Shown piece by piece: positions 36,280 through 49,932 of a stretch of 64,000 bases of DNA (positions are counted from its first letter, which is position 1; each line of letters begins with the position of its first letter). Position numbers and translations under genes: made by a program. Origin of the DNA: Ctenosaura bakeri (taxonomy: Eukaryota > Chordata > Lepidosauria > Squamata > Iguanidae); the NCBI GenBank assembly GCA_948474755.1, contig CAOLHI010001478.1, positions 372,001-436,000 of the forward strand. Direction: 5' to 3'. The notes under the pieces were generated by a model. That model ran no database searches, was not told where the DNA came from, and saw nothing but the letters and a program-made list of their open reading frames with translations.

Positions 36280-37970
36280 AAGACCATATTTGAAGCTGGG
36301 AGATATTGCTCTGAATCCTCTCATTAATTCCAGCTAAAGTAGAACCAGTGAATCAATGGAATTTACATATTTGTTGATTTTCCATGTTCCCACTGACTCA
36401 ATCGGTTTGCTGTCCCTGGGACTAACAATGATAGCACTCATTTGCTAAGTCTCCTATTTGGGCAAAATCATGGAGAGTCCAAGAGTGGTGGCAGCTCAGT
36501 TCCAGATAGTGCTGGAGAAAGAAGAAGATCTTGACCCACTTTTATTTTGATGCTCTCTTCAGGCCTCGCTTTGGTATTACAACTTTGCTACATGGTCACT
36601 CTGAGATGCTGTCAAAAGGAGACACAGGAAAGTTCAACTTGTTGATACTTCATGATCTCACAATAGCTTTTCAAACCATCAATCATGGATCACTTGGCAG
36701 ATGATATAGTGGTTCTGTAGATTCAGGGCTAAAAAGTAGCATTACAGGTTGCTATTCAACACAGGATGTTTGAGTTGTGGAGCTCAAAGCATCCATTTTA
36801 ATACTCTTGCTCTAGGACATCTACTGCTTACCATTATGTAAAATTATAACAGCTTTGGAGAAAAGACTTATGACACCCCTTCCTGCTACTTCTCTATATG
36901 ATTCAGGTGGGGATATGCAGATGTTGAACTGATGTTTGGAGTTGGTGATTGGCTGGATGAAGGACAATATAGTGAAATTGGATGCCAACAAGAAGGTGGC
37001 CAGCAGGCAGATGATTCTCAGGTACGCACCCTATTCTTGGTGATGTCTCTCTCTCTTTGAAAGAGGAAACACATGGCTTGAAGATGGCCCTTGTTCTGCT
37101 TTATCCCTTGAGGCCCAGCTGACCTCAGTAGGAGGAGCATCTTTCGCCAGCTTCAGCCAGCTCACCAGCCAAAACTATTGCTGGACAGGGATAGATAGGC
37201 TACTCATAGAGGTTTATGTTTGGTAACTTGTCTGTCAAGACCACTCGAGCTGCCTATTTCTTTCTAAGCCCAATTCAGTGTGGAAGTCCTTATCTTTAAA
37301 ACCCTAAAAAGGTTAGGACCCAAACATCTTCAAGAGTGTCTCCCCTGTATCAGCCTGCATGTGATTTAACATGATCAATGGTCCTTTCACCCTGCACAAT
37401 TATAGCACTATGATTCTACTTTAATTGCCATAGCTGCATCCTATGGAATCCTAGGGTTTGTACTTTGGTGAGGCATTAGAATATTCTGGCAGAGAATTTT
37501 AAGTACTTCACCCTAAATTGCAAAACTCAAGATTCTCGAAGACGGCATCACAGCAGTTAAAGTGAAATCATAGTGGCATAACTGTACAGTGTGAAAGGGC
37601 CCCAGGAGACATGAGTTAGCATGAGCTACCAGGGTGACTGATACATTATCCAAGGCCAGGGGAAACTTTTCAATGTGGGCACTCCAAATATGGAATGACC
37701 TTTCACAAGAGTGCCACTGGTGACAACAGTGCAAGGATTTCAGCTCAAAGACTTCTTTACTCAATTATTTTTATTAGTTTATGATCTTTGCATCTGCTGC
37801 ATTCCTTTGTTGTGATGATATTGCTTAATGGTTTTTACTGTATTTTCTATGACAAATTTAGTCATGCTCTTATAGCCTGCCTCCATGTCTTCAAGGAGGC
37901 ATGGTACTTTAAAATATTTGAATAAATAATCATTTTGCTCCAGGAGCCAAATCCAAAATCTCAAAAACAA
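36280..37970 (+). mobile_element. Heavily decayed L2-like LINE, interrupted
   Basis: Scattered L2-type ORF2 remnants in order: a TTTTCAAACCATCAATCATG stretch (from FDTINHG), a GGGGATATGCAGATG stretch (from the YADDTQ region), GTTGGTGATTGGCTGG...AAATTGGATGCCAAC (GDWM..NKLKLN), then AGGTTAGGACCCAAACATCT (GLGPxYL). 3' sequence follows beyond the element inserted at 37380-37601. Many stops and shifts. Confidence 0.55.
37380..37601. mobile_element. Palindromic DNA-transposon copy (second subfamily)
   Basis: GGTCCTTTCACCCTGCACAA at the left and CAGTGTGAAAGGGCC at the right. Arms contain ATAGCACTATGATTCTAC and TGAAATCATAGTGGCATAAC. The centre has AATCCTAGGGTTTGTACTTTG. No clear target duplication. 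Confidence 0.75.
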
Positions 37971-38985
37971 AACTGTTCTACTATTACGGTGGATAAATTA
38001 ATCACACCTCCACTGTAACCCTAGGTGGAACACAGAGCTGATATGAACTCCCAAACACAAGGTGGGAAGTTAGAATAACCATACACGCACACACAAGTGC
38101 TTTGATCAAAGGATCCCAGGCAGAGATGATTTATTCCTTCAGGCTTCCCCTCTTATGCCATTTTCATGTTTATATTAAAGAATGCTTACAGGAAGAAAAG
38201 ATTCATGCATCAGTGTGAGCAAAGTTACAGCTTGTACATGTGTTACATTTGATCTGACCCTTAAGTTTCTGAGTCTTCATGACCCTGTTGCATCCTAGGT
38301 CATTCTCAAGAGTCCTTCACTTGTACATACTGACTATAAACAGGAGCAGAGCAGAACAAACAATTCTTAAACTCTTAAAGCAAGGTTATTTGATGAGCTC
38401 TGAATGTCTAAAATGCTAATTAATACAACAACTCTACAGCAAATTACAGAGCCCCAAATTTCAAGCCTAGCACCACAGTTACATAAGATGGCTTGGCTTT
38501 ACTGAGACTCTGCACTGTCATTGTCAAAAAATATAGCAACCTTCTTCCTACTCACTTAAATCTAATTGCACTGTCCTACTTACTTAAACTTATTGTCCTA
38601 CAAAGATCTGATGGATGCTCATTGTCTGAGCTTCTCGAATCCCCCTTCAAAGATGAAAGATGACACCAACATTGGCAATGAGAGAGTGATTGCAAAGTCC
38701 ATATCTACTGGAACCCACATTCTGCTAATAGAAAACAGTTCCAAGATACACAACCCCCTCCCTGCAAAAGTAATGTCTGCTAGGCCTCACAAGCCCTAAA
38801 ATGTCATGTTGCAAGTAAGAGTTATTCTGGCCTAAATTCTATTTATAGCCCCTGCTAGACTGAAGCCATTCAATCAATGGGATGCACAAAATGTTGACTT
38901 TGATCTCCTCTCCAAACTGCAATTTACAAAGTAATCTTGAATACCCATCTCCACTAGAGTAGTAGATTGATTCAGTCCTCAGTCC
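37971..38985. other. Non-coding stretch, no gene seen
   Basis: AT-rich, no identifiable repeat. Confidence 0.5.
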
Positions 38986-39155
38986 TTCTTCGCTCAGTGT
39001 ACCTTGGGAACTGTAGTTTAGGTGAGCAGAAAAGGGCTCTCTAGCTAAGAACTGTAGTTCAGACCAACAAAACCACAACACCTAGGATTCCTTCAAAGTG
39101 ATCCATCACAATTAAAGTGCGATGAAACTGATATTAACCATGTAGTGTGGATATC
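38985..39155. mobile_element. Partial palindromic DNA-transposon copy (second subfamily)
   Basis: GGGAACTGTAGTTTAGGTG, AGGGCTCTCTAGCTAAGAAC, ACACCTAGGATTCC and AATTAAAGTGCGATGAAACTG are in family order. The left arm is missing. Confidence 0.55.
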
Positions 39156-39544
39156 CCCCTACCCCACCATCTTACTGTTGATGGTGGCTGGAAGGAAATC
39201 TATGCCAAGAAGAAGCAGAACTCAGAGCATGGGGTGATCAATTAACTCCTCCTAACACAGATACTTGTCCTTCTCTGTCACAGAAAATCCAAAGATGACA
39301 AAAGCTTCAAACAAAATACTTCACAAAAATGCAAAGAATTACTTCAGAAAATGAAACTGGACACTTCTTTAGCAAGAAGATTCTCCTGCTGGTGGACTAT
39401 AAGTTTTAGTAGAAGTCCTATTGAGTCAAGGGAATGCAATATATGTTGCCACCGTGACAGGTAACCTAGCAAAGATCCGAGGAGATTGTGTGACTCAGTC
39501 AGTGATTTTAACCAAAAACATTATACAACTGTATAGATCATAAA

Positions 39545-39695
39545 TGTGAAAGGGTCCCTAACCATCTACAATTTTCTGTATGTTTCACCTATGGCTTTGT
39601 ATAAGCTTTTATCTGTATTTGTTTTAGTATCTGTAAACTGCTTTCAAACCTAGTTCAGAGGAAAAGGTAGGATAGATAAATAAAAAAAATCTCAC
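39545..39695 (+). mobile_element. LINE 3' tail fragment
   Basis: CTGTAAACTGCTTTCAAACC followed by AAAGGTAGGATAGATAAATAAA matches the L2/CR1-type 3' end. Only the last 150 bp are visible. Confidence 0.5.
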
Positions 39696-41930
39696 ATGTC
39701 CAGCTGCCCCAGAGCTTTGAAAGTTACTTTTAAAAAAGAATCAGTTATACAAGTACAAGTTTATTATTATGGCAAAAAGCCAGCAATAGAATCAGTTATG
39801 GTTTCAGTTACATTTACATGGCGCTTATCTATAGCTCAGCCAGTTGAGAACAGAAATGAACTCCACCTCAGAAATTACTGTTAAATAGTATTGAAAAGAA
39901 CTATGCCCAGGACTGATCCTTATGCAGTCTTTTAGTGCACTCTTCTGATTTTGCATTGATTCATCAATTACTTCTTGATTGCTGCTCTTCATTCATTTTG
40001 TCCTCCCCCAAATATTCTTTGCATATAGTTTTTATCACTCTGACCAGGAGAAGCAGATATAAGCTGCAAGGCTTATTGGAGTCATTGACTTGGAGCCTAC
40101 AATACTTGAGTTTAAGGAAATTAATGGGAACAAAGAGTTTTGATGACCGCCCCTTCTGGCATCTCTCTACTTTGTTTGGGGAAGGGCTCCTCTTTTCAGG
40201 GAGGCATTCTGAGGGTGCAAATTGCTGAAGAGAGAGACAGCAAACAAGATACTCCCCTTCCATGAATCTCCCTAAATTATTTATCACTGGAGTCAAGCCA
40301 TTAGATTTATTTCCTCTTACCTACATAATCTCTGAAGAAAGAACTTAGATTGTATGGTATTTGTGACAAGTGTGATGATGTCCCTCTTCCACCTAGGTGC
40401 TGCTTGAAGTACCAACACAATAGCATTTGTCCCTATAATATACTGAAGAAAAGCTAGTCATTGTTCCTTTCTTCTGTTCTCCATATCTCCTTTCCTTATT
40501 CTATTTCATTATTGTCTTTTAAACATTATTTTCCAGAAGAGCATGCCAGTTTTCCCAGAAGAGCATTTCAAAGTCATGTTAGCAGCAGCTGATATCAGTA
40601 GGACAGCACATTTGAAATGAAAATTGTTCCAGATTTTTAGAGGAACTAGCCAGGGTGCTGAACCTATCTGAAGAATAGGAGTCAGAATCCAGGAGAGCTC
40701 CAATGTGAAAAGAAAAAATGTGTTGGGATGTCCCATCAATTCTTGCACAAGCAGTAGCAGAAGACTTCTCTGATGTCTGATACATCATAGTATACATCTG
40801 ATAGGACCATGATGCATCAATGATTGTTTTACAATATGATCTACAGAGTCAATAAGGAAAGATATAGGCTATAACATATAATCTCATTGCCATTGGTGAT
40901 ACCTGTTGAGTTCTGATGGTGGTGGTGGCCAATACTGCAGCCATCATCTTCATTCTCCCAAAATATTGAGTCTAAGAGGTTCCAGAATTAATGGCATGGG
41001 GGTGGGTGGGTGGGTAGCTCAAACAAACATCAGGTGACATTTGCTCTCTTGCTCAGAATGATGGGAAAACTGGGTCATTAAACTTCAGAAGAAGTATTGT
41101 TGCACCTACAGCTATAGCTGTTTTAGGCCCACTGGAAGATATCTCACTGAAAGCTCCCTCAGTCCTTCTGTACTCAAGTGGCCTACACACAACTTGAAAA
41201 ATTGCTTGGGCAAAATTTTGATCTTAACAGAAGAGCATTTCTCAAACTAGGCTTGTCTACTTGGTTGGAAACAGCTCTTGTGCAAATAGAAAAGTCTTGC
41301 TACTATCACATGTGAACCTGCTGATCCAAGTCTATGTGTTCACACCACTCTTTTATTTCATTTGCTTGCCTATGAATCTGCAGTTTATTTTTCAGACTCT
41401 TAAAGACACAATTTTTGGCCTATACTTTCTCCCATGTCATTTTTTAAAAAATGCTCAGGTTCTTTTCATGAAATTTATGAAGAGAAATACAAATTTTGGT
41501 AAGTTCTTTGAAGAAATTAAAAAGAATGAAATTCTCAACCATTTGAAAGCTAATGTGCTTCCAGTCTAGTCACATAGTACTTCCTATGTAACCTTTCCAC
41601 AAACCATGCTATCCCTTGATCTCACATGGGTGCTAATGTCATCTGCTTTTCCTACACCACTGGTTTTGATAAATTCCTCCGTGATTTGTTATGAGGCAGA
41701 GAGATACATCCTGGATTCACCACCAGAGGTACCACTCTGAAAGGTAACAAAAATTGTCCAACTACCCACTCCCATATCTGAAAGAACGTGGCTATTTTTC
41801 AGGAGACCTATAAACATTACCATGGGGTATAAAATCCAATGAAACAAATGTTTTTATTAAGTTTGGGTTTTTTTTTCTTTTCTCATTTTTGTTTGTTTGT
41901 TAGATGAGCTACACTGCTATGAAAATGTCC
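39696..41930. other. Non-coding stretch, no gene seen
   Basis: AT-rich. The open frame at 41261-41569 has no family resemblance. Confidence 0.5.
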
Positions 41931-42150
41931 AGTCTGAAAGCCAGCATGCTATACCTGTTGGAGCATTTGACTAAGGTGCTGGGTGGCCATGGGTTGAATC
42001 CCTGCTCAGCTACAGAAACACATTGGGTGAACCTGGGCAAATCATACTCTCTTGGCCAAAGAGCAAGCAATGGCACCCTCCCAAAAAATACATTTTCCCA
42101 ATAAAACTCTAGGATAGGTCACATAAGTTAAAGTTTATTTGAGGCTACAC
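41931..42150 (+). repeat. tRNA-derived SINE, degraded
   Basis: AGCCAGCATGCTATACCTGT head, box-B-like GGTTGAATCCCTGCTCAGC, CATTGGGTGAACCTGGGC, ACTCTAGGATAGGTCAC and CTACACAACAAGAAC. Confidence 0.75.
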
Positions 42151-42272
42151 AACAAGAACAAAATGTCCAACATAGCAGATATTAGGCATTTGATCCCACT
42201 AAAAACTCTTCTACTTTGCTGAAATCTGAAATGGCTCAATAGCATCAAATATTCATACTGAGAACTACTACA

Positions 42273-42385
42273 GTGTAGTAGTTAAGGGCATTGGATTAAC
42301 ATCAAGAGGCTCAGATTCTAGGTCTGACTGAGACATGAAATTTATTAGCTACCATAGGGCAGTCACTCTCTCTCAGTCTGACTTA
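42273..42385 (+). repeat. tRNA-derived SINE, 5' part only
   Basis: AGTGTAGTAGTTAAGGGCATTGG, CAGATTCTAGGTCTGACTGAG and CACTCTCTCTCAGTCTGAC follow the SINE head. Confidence 0.55.
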
Positions 42386-43540
42386 CGATACAGGACTGTG
42401 ACGATATAGCAGGGAAGAGAGTTATGCATTCTGACTTGAGTTCAGTAAAGTGAGATGCAAATGTACTGAATAAATATAAATAACTACATGAATGGACAAG
42501 ATCTGGCACAGGCTACTGCCATTGCTTTTTTATATCCAAATATTCTACCATGACTACTTCTACTCATCAGGTTTTCCTCCATGGCACCGCTATTTCCAAG
42601 CCCACTTAAGCAGCACTAATATATCTCCTGGCATCTTTCTATGGGACAGGAGACAGCAAAGTAAGTCCTACCTTCCCTGTGAGATAGGAGCACTGAATGA
42701 GATTTGGGAGAACACTAATAAAGCTAGAGACTACATCCGAGATTCTATACACTTTTGGTGTAGCATTAAATATATGCTGGATCCCACAGTCGCACAACTG
42801 ATTGTGCCATGGACACCACAGGCTTGAGCTTACCTGTTGTGCAACAGTCAAATAGGACCCTATCCACAAGGCCATAAAGTGATAGAGAAGGCTATTATGT
42901 CCTTGCAGAGCAATAAGATGTAGTAGGGCACATGCTTATATGATTCTTGAGAAAGTGAAGTGGCTTGTTCAATGACTTTTTTATGCTAGTATAATGTCCC
43001 ACCAGGACCTCAGCCTGTATGTGTAACTATTTAAATATTTGCAGGGAGCTCAGAATCCCATTTCTTCCTTGACTTGAAACTGGGGCAGAAGTTGTTTTTT
43101 TTGTTTGTTTTTTTTAATGCAGTACAATACAGTAGTATTCAAGGCTCAGTCATCTATGTGGTCAGGCAGATTCAGTCCAGGCGTTTCAGCTTACTAACCC
43201 CATCACAAGCATCTCTGGCATAGTCACATCATGTGCTTTACTCTGTATTTGGTACTCTCATCTTGATTCAACTGTGTGATCTGTCAAGGAATATGTGAAT
43301 TCTTCGTTACTGCAAAGGTACCTTCTAAATCTGCAATATTATCACTGTATCAGTCTTCAGTATTATCAATTTAGCACAATGGTGGATAAACTGCCATCCA
43401 AGAGCTGAAGGTAGCTGTAGGACTAATTCCAAAATGTGCTATAAGCAAACACTTTAGTCACCTGGCAAGAAAGATCTGACCCCTCTTCTAGCTGGCTGCC
43501 AGGTGGAAGGAAGAGGGAGAGAAAAATATTACGAGTGTTA
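42386..43540. other. Non-coding stretch, no gene seen
   Basis: No repeat or gene recognised. The 111-codon frame at 42492-42827 is unsupported. Confidence 0.5.
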
Positions 43541-43773
43541 TAAAAGTCTTATACCACTTTAACTGCCATGGCTCCATCTCACAGAATCCTGTGATTTGCA
43601 GTCTGGTGAAGTACTTAGAGTTACTTACTAGATTGCTCTTGTGGACTTTCTTGAATTGGGGCACTAGAGCTCTCTAGCAGAGGATTCTAAGTACCCAACA
43701 AAAATAGAAAACCCACAATTCTGTAAGAAGTAGCCATGCTAATTTAAAATGGTATTGAACTGTTGTAATTGCA
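43541..43773. mobile_element. Degraded palindromic DNA-transposon copy (second subfamily)
   Basis: ACCACTTTAACTGCCATGG, AGAATCCTGTGATTTGCAG, GCTCTCTAGCAGAGGATTC and AGTAGCCATGCTAATTTAA. Abuts the Tigger-like element. Confidence 0.6.
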
Positions 43774-44190
43774 CAATTGGCCTTCCACATTTGCTAGGGT
43801 TGGAAAGTAGAAAAACTGCAAATATCAACATGTGTGTGTCTGTCTGTGGGAAGGGGGGCCAAGGCATGGTAGGGAAAGCAGGCATCCAGGGTCCAAACTA
43901 GGTCAAGGAAGGAAAGGGAAAGGGGGTATATCAGCATGGTGTCCCTATATTTCCTCTCTCCTGCCCATCTCCTTCCTTGAGTATGTGTAGGGGGCATTGA
44001 GAGAGAGTTTGCGGCACTGAAAAATTAGGCTGCAAGCTTTCCTTAGCTGGTCAGGCAGCAGCTGGTGGAGGAGAAAGAGGACCAGAAGTGGTTTTTAAAG
44101 CATTGCACGATCTGATTGGAGCTGCCAAGAGAGAAGGTTCTCACAACCAAATCCATGAAAGTGATACCCAAAAATGTGGAGGGCCGACTG
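43774..44190. mobile_element. pogo/Tigger-like element, inverted relative to 27058-27701
   Basis: CAATTGGCCTTCCACATTTG at the left and GTGGAGGGCCGACTG at the right; TA follows at 44191-44192. The segment around 43891-43910 matches the flanks of the MITE insertion at 27403-27582 and has TAG where that copy has the duplicated CAG. Confidence 0.8.
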
Positions 44191-44192
44191 TA

Positions 44193-45430
44193 TTCAGAAA
44201 TGGGGAAGAGAGCTGGTGGGAGAGAATTTGCAAACCCTGTCATTCACAAATCACTGGCTTCAGCTTCATCTACCACCTGAATGTGCCCCCTGCCAAATCA
44301 CCCCATAAGGGAAGGAGATTCTTGACAGAAAAAAAAATTCCTCATGCCTATCATACAAGATAACCATGGTCACTCTTTCTCTCTCAATGCATTATTCCAC
44401 TCACCTAAAAATAAAAAACATATTCTATCCAGGGACACTGTGGTTTATATACGCATGTGGTGACAGCTCCAAACCTATGTGGGAGAGCTCTAAATAAATA
44501 ATTTCTGCAACATCTTTGTTCTTATTTCTTTCCTACATTTTTTAAAAAGACCCTTCAGGTCCAAAGGCTCCGCATTCCCTATAAAATAAATGGATTGTAA
44601 GTTCTAAATCAAGGTTGTTGTTCCTAAGAGGACACAATATCTATGGAAAAAATCCCCTCTTTCTTTATAATTGATGAAGATATGAATTAACACTGCAACT
44701 TTCCCCTCAAAGACATGAAAAAAAATCCTGTTGGCACTATGTTCGTGATAAATCATAGTTCAAAAGACTTCTTTGAAAACATCTAAATAGATCTGCAATG
44801 TAAAACTAGCCTGAAATGTTTTCAAATCTCATTATATATGTTTACTCTTCTTTTGCTTTGGTAGAATGCAGCTCTAAACACCCTCCCACATAAAATCACC
44901 ATGAATCAAATGTAGATAGCCATATACTCTATGGGTTTTATTGATATTGTATCCTAATTTTTCTTGATATTTTATTATAACAGTTTTGATTTTTTTTTGG
45001 CACCTTAACGTTAAAATTCTCCAGGAAAGAGTTTTGTTTTAAAATTATTTCCTCTGACTTTCACTGCAATTTGGCAACACTTGAGGCAGCAAGGATTGAT
45101 TGCTAATGTCATTTTGCCAAAGTGTCATTTCTCAGATCTAATGGATGTTCCCCATCTCCAAACAGTTCTCCTTGCACTAGTGTAAAAGCCTGCAAAAGAT
45201 GAGAAGTGATTCTTTTAGAGTGGTATTCTCTAATCACAATGGTATTGAAATGTTGGCGGTGCCAGTATTTTATAGTCCAACTGTGTAGGTGGTTTCTCAA
45301 AAGTATTGCCACTGGAGAAACAGTAGAGAGTATTGGTTCTCATGTCAGTAAGGCAGTGAATCTGTTCAAGGTTTTAGTCCAACCTTACATGAGTTGTGGA
45401 TTTACCACTCCACCAGCATTGGAGTTATGA
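44193..45430. other. Non-coding stretch, no gene seen
   Basis: AT-rich and free of repeats that I can name. Confidence 0.5.
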
Positions 45431-45477
45431 GCCTCAACTGACTGAACAGTGTATAAAATATTCTAGATGAACTAGTC

Positions 45478-46735
45478 ACTTTCTACAGCTTTTAATACCA
45501 TCAACCATGCTGTCCTTCTCAATTGCCTTGCTGGAATGGAGCTTGGAGGCACTGTTCTACAGTAGCTCCGTTCTTTTCCTGGAGGAGTGTTCTCAGACGG
45601 TGGTGCTGGGGAATTCTTTTTTGACTTCTTAGCCATTGACTTGTGGAGTTTCTCAAGGTTCTGTTACATACACTATGCTATTTAACATGTACTTGAAACC
45701 TCTGGGAGAAGTGGTCTGGAGTTTTAGAGTCAGGTGTTATCAGTACATTGATAATACCCAGATTATTACTCCTTTCCATCTAATTCCAAAGAAGCTGCTT
45801 CTGTGTCAAACCAGTACTTGGCAGCTGTAAGGGACTGGATGTGGGCAAACAAACTGAAGCTTAATCCAGACAAGACAGAGGTGCTCCTGGTCAGTCAACA
45901 GACAGATCTGGGATAGGGATTCTCACTGCGTTAAATGGCTACACTCCCCCTGAAAATGTAGGTTTGCAGTTTGGGATTTCTCCTAGATTCAGCTCTCTGC
46001 CTGGAGACCTAGGTTTCAATAGTGACTGGGAGTGCTTTTCCACAGTCTAGCTTTAACTGTGTGCCAACTGTGCTCATTCCCAGAGAAGTCAGATCTGGCC
46101 ACAACATACCTTGATTACATCTCATTTGGATTACTGAAATGTGCTCTATGTGGGGCTGCCTTTGAAAAAGGCTCAGAAGCTATAATTGGACTGAAAAGCT
46201 GTAGACAGTTTGTGAAGTGAGGGTGGTTATAGGGAGCAAACAACTTCCTTGTTGCAAGAGCTCCACTGGCTGCTGGTCCATTTCTGAGCTTCTGGGGAGG
46301 TCCTTCTCTCTGTTCCACAACCTTCTCAGGCTGATTTGGTGGGAACGAAGGAGAGAGTTTTCTCTGTGCCTGCTCCCAGACTTTGGAACTCCCTCCCTAG
46401 GAGGCCAGGATGGTCCCATCCTTGCCATCCTTTTGACAGAAAGCTAAAACATTTTTATGCCACCAGGTTTTTAGTAACTGACTAGGGTGGGCTTTTAATG
46501 CTGTGTGATACTGTTTTAAGGTTTGCACGTAGTCTTTTAATGAATTTTAAAGTTTTCAACTTTATTAAATTTTTAATTGTTTTATAAGTAATCTTTTTAA
46601 TTTATACTTTTATAGAATATTTTGCATACTTTTAATCTGTATTATTTTAAATGTGCTGTTATCTATCTTAAATCTCATTACTGAGAGAAAGGCAGGATAT
46701 AAATGAACAAAATAACAATAAATAGAATTATTGCA
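45478..46735 (+). mobile_element. L2-like LINE, 3' 1.26 kb, decayed
   Basis: Reverse-transcriptase remnants on the plus strand: FNTINHAVLLNCLAG, the SCGVSQGSVTYTMLFNMYLK motif block (from GVPQGSVLSPxLFNxYM), YIDNTQIITPF (from the catalytic YADDTQ; second Asp changed to Asn), and RDWMWANKLKLNPDKTEVLL. Then LRLIWWERRREFSLC and an AT-rich 3' UTR ending GAGAGAAAGGCAGGATATAAATG. Stops and frameshifts make it inactive. Confidence 0.88.
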
Positions 46736-46739
46736 ACAT

Positions 46740-49700
46740 CATCAGACTATTAGTTGTTGGGCTGCTGTTTCAGTTCTGCTCCACTTCCACTGATTTCTCA
46801 AAAGTTCCCATCTCTGTTATATAGAAAATGACTGGAATCCTCTTGGTGACTTCTGCTGATGTAACTGGACATTATACTGGCATAAATATTTTTTTTTCAA
46901 GCATTAAGCAAGAAGCTATCCAGTAGCTTCATTTGCTATGTATTTTCTCTGGCTATGCAATAAAAACCAGGTTGCGCTCATGGCCAAACAGTAGTTGGGA
47001 GGGCAAAGCAGTGCCCTAGTACCGTCTGGCTACCATTGTACAGCCAAGAAAAAAGACACAACCTTTGCCTTCTGGAGCTCTTACATGCTACAAGCATCAA
47101 GTAGGGTCTCAGCCAGAGTCTGCTGCAATGGCATTCTTACAAATTTGGCAAGAGAAATAATAATAATACTATCAGACTATAGGTCACATTGGAGCATGAG
47201 CAATATTTTGCAATATATAAAAACAATTGCACCTTTAATTTGGACCCATTTCACATACTCAACATCTTTCCTATGGCGCTGCTGGGTGTTCACATGATCC
47301 CCAGCATATAAAAGGGCCAATAAAGGAGTTAGGCAATGGAATGCTGGGGGAGAGTGATGGCAGCCACCAGGCAATAGTGCAAGCGAGCTTACCTGCCCAT
47401 CCTCTCACTCTCAGAGCCAGCCAGTCAGTCACTAAGGAAATTGCAGGCGCCTTGTCTGGTATGGAAGGAAAGATTCCATAGTTACTGATGAGCAAGATGA
47501 TAGCTTGCAAGTTTTGCTACACCTCTGCTCTTTGAAAACAAATTTGCTCTTGTTTTGTGTTGTCAATGGGATTTTGAAAGGCAGTGACTTTCAAACAGGG
47601 CTTTTCAGAAGTCTGTAAAGAGTATTCAGAGGTATTCAGTCATACTCATCAGTTAACCTGTGGGGAAAAGTAATACCCAGAAGCAAGGAACTGAAAATAT
47701 ACCACAAGAAGACATCAGTGGTGTGATTCTCTTATACAGCTTGTTAATTAGGCAGAAGCAAACAGTGTATTCTTATCATTGTATACTTATCAGCACTGCA
47801 ACAACTGCAGATGAAAACAATATCTCCTCTGCCAGTATAGACTTATTTGCTATAGTGTATCTGGCACTAATTTGGCCCAATTCTGTTTTAAAGTGATTGG
47901 TTTCTTGTGGTTATAAAACATTTATGTTTTGCATTAAAGAAGCTGAATGTTGTTCTCTGCAAATTGAGGTGGTTCTTATCCCCACACATTGCGAGGATCT
48001 TCTTCTAGAGTTATTTTTCTGTAAGTAGGCTCTCCTAGAACCTATTTAGGAAGACACACAGAATCAGGATTACTTATTTTCATTTGGACAGGTTCTCCCT
48101 ATTTGCACCTGTGTTCACAAAATACAATTAAGTGTCTGGGATCTAGAATGATAAAGTGCTGAACATCTACCACTACCTTGGTGTCTTCCAAATGTGTCTG
48201 ACTACAGCTCTGAACATCCTCAACCAGCATTCCCATTGGCTATACCTTTTTCAAAAACAGCATATTTACAGCAACATAGTTCTACAAACATTAAGTCACA
48301 ATGTCCCTTTAGGAGAATAAAATGTAGCGGTCTGTACCAAAAAGGAGCATATACAATGTCATGCTGTTGTAGTAACATACTTCTTTCCATCATACACTGA
48401 ACTGGCAAAAGTAGCACCATCAAATAGTGACAACATGTATTACTCACATATGTGAAGCTCTTTTCACATGATTTTAGGGTTGGGAAGCTAGCCACAGTGA
48501 CTTCAGTTGATGTAAACCAGCTATTAAGTGCACACTTTAAAAGGAAGAAGGGAGAAAGGAGGGAGGGAGGGAGTTGTGGGTCAGACTGTTAGCTATAAAA
48601 AGACAACAAAATAGCATTTTTTTAAAAAAGGGGATAATATAAAGCTTAAAAGGACAAAACTGTATTTCTCCAGCAACAAAGAAGCTAAACACTGATTAAA
48701 ATATTTTCATTACTTTATAATTTCTTTAAAAAACCCCAATATATTCCCTTTTCTTTTTATTTATTTTTAATACATATTCTTATCATTAATACTTGAACCA
48801 TGAGATCTTGAACTGTAACAGCTATAAAACTCCCTTCAAAAAGAAAAGAAAAAAATAAGAATAAAACCTAAAGGTGACAGATTTGCTAACAAGTGAAATT
48901 CAGGAGACTCCTTTGAAAAGCAGGTCCATTGTTAGAATAATATTTGTGCTTTTTGCTCTCATATATATTAGCAACATAGTCCATTACAGTTTTAGAAAGA
49001 ACAGCATTTGCTTGCAAAGCCTAATGTAAGCAACACAAGAACAGTTAAATGAGTGATAAATAGCCAAAGTTTGCCATGCGTGGTTAGGTTTCCTAGCACA
49101 GCTTTGGGGACCTAACTTCAGGCAACTCATCTGGGACTTTGCTCCAGCAGTCAGGTTCACACAGACACATTTGCTTGTTTGTCTTTGATCAATTTGATCC
49201 TGACCCGCACAGAACACGCCGAGCTGCTATAGCCAGAAGTCGTCATTTTGGTTTGGACACTGCTGAATTTGTTTCTCTGGCTTTTGTTATGATATGTTTG
49301 CTGTTTATGAGAGATTGATGACTCTAGGGACAAAACCCATTACAGTTATCCACAGGCTACAGAGACCAATACCACGTTAAAAAAGAAAAGGGGGAAGCGG
49401 GGGGAAGAGAAAAAGCGCTCCCAGATTCTCCTGCCAGGGTCCACTTCTTCTGACTCAGAAGGATCTTTCTCATGTAGTCTTTGATATTGTCCCTTGAGGG
49501 CACAGCTAATAGGCATGGGAATGTAATATTGTGACAGATAAGTGCCACAGTCTGCAAATGGACAGAAGCTTGCTCTGTCAGCCAGTAACTGCATCTACTG
49601 TGAAGACATATCCTTACATGATACTAGTAGCACTGTGCGACTACATTCATATATACAAACTCATATTCAAAGGGTAGCAGTTGCGTACACCACGACAGAA

Positions 49701-49740
49701 AATACTGCAAAACACACAAGGGATTGTATACACAAGAATG
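46740..49740. other. Non-coding stretch, no gene seen
   Basis: AT-rich DNA, including a small GGGA run near 48560. No gene-like exon, no repeat I could name. Confidence 0.45.
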
Positions 49741-49744
49741 CAGA

Positions 49745-49932
49745 GGCAATGTGGGGTGGCAGCTTGAGCATTGGACTATGTCTGTGGAGGCCAGGGTTTG
49801 ACTTCCCACTCAGCCATGGAAGCCTGCTAGGTGACCTTGGGTGCATCACACAGTCTCAGCCCTAGAAAACCCTGTGATAGGTTCAATTTAGGGTCACAGT
49901 AAGTCAAAATGACTTGAAGGCACACAACAAAA
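49745..49932 (+). repeat. tRNA-derived SINE
   Basis: TGGGGTGGCAGCTTGAGCATTGG head, AGGCCAGGGTTTGACTTCCC, CCATGGAAGCCTGCTAGG, CCTGTGATAGGTTCAATTTAG, ending AAGGCACACAACAAAAAT. Confidence 0.88.
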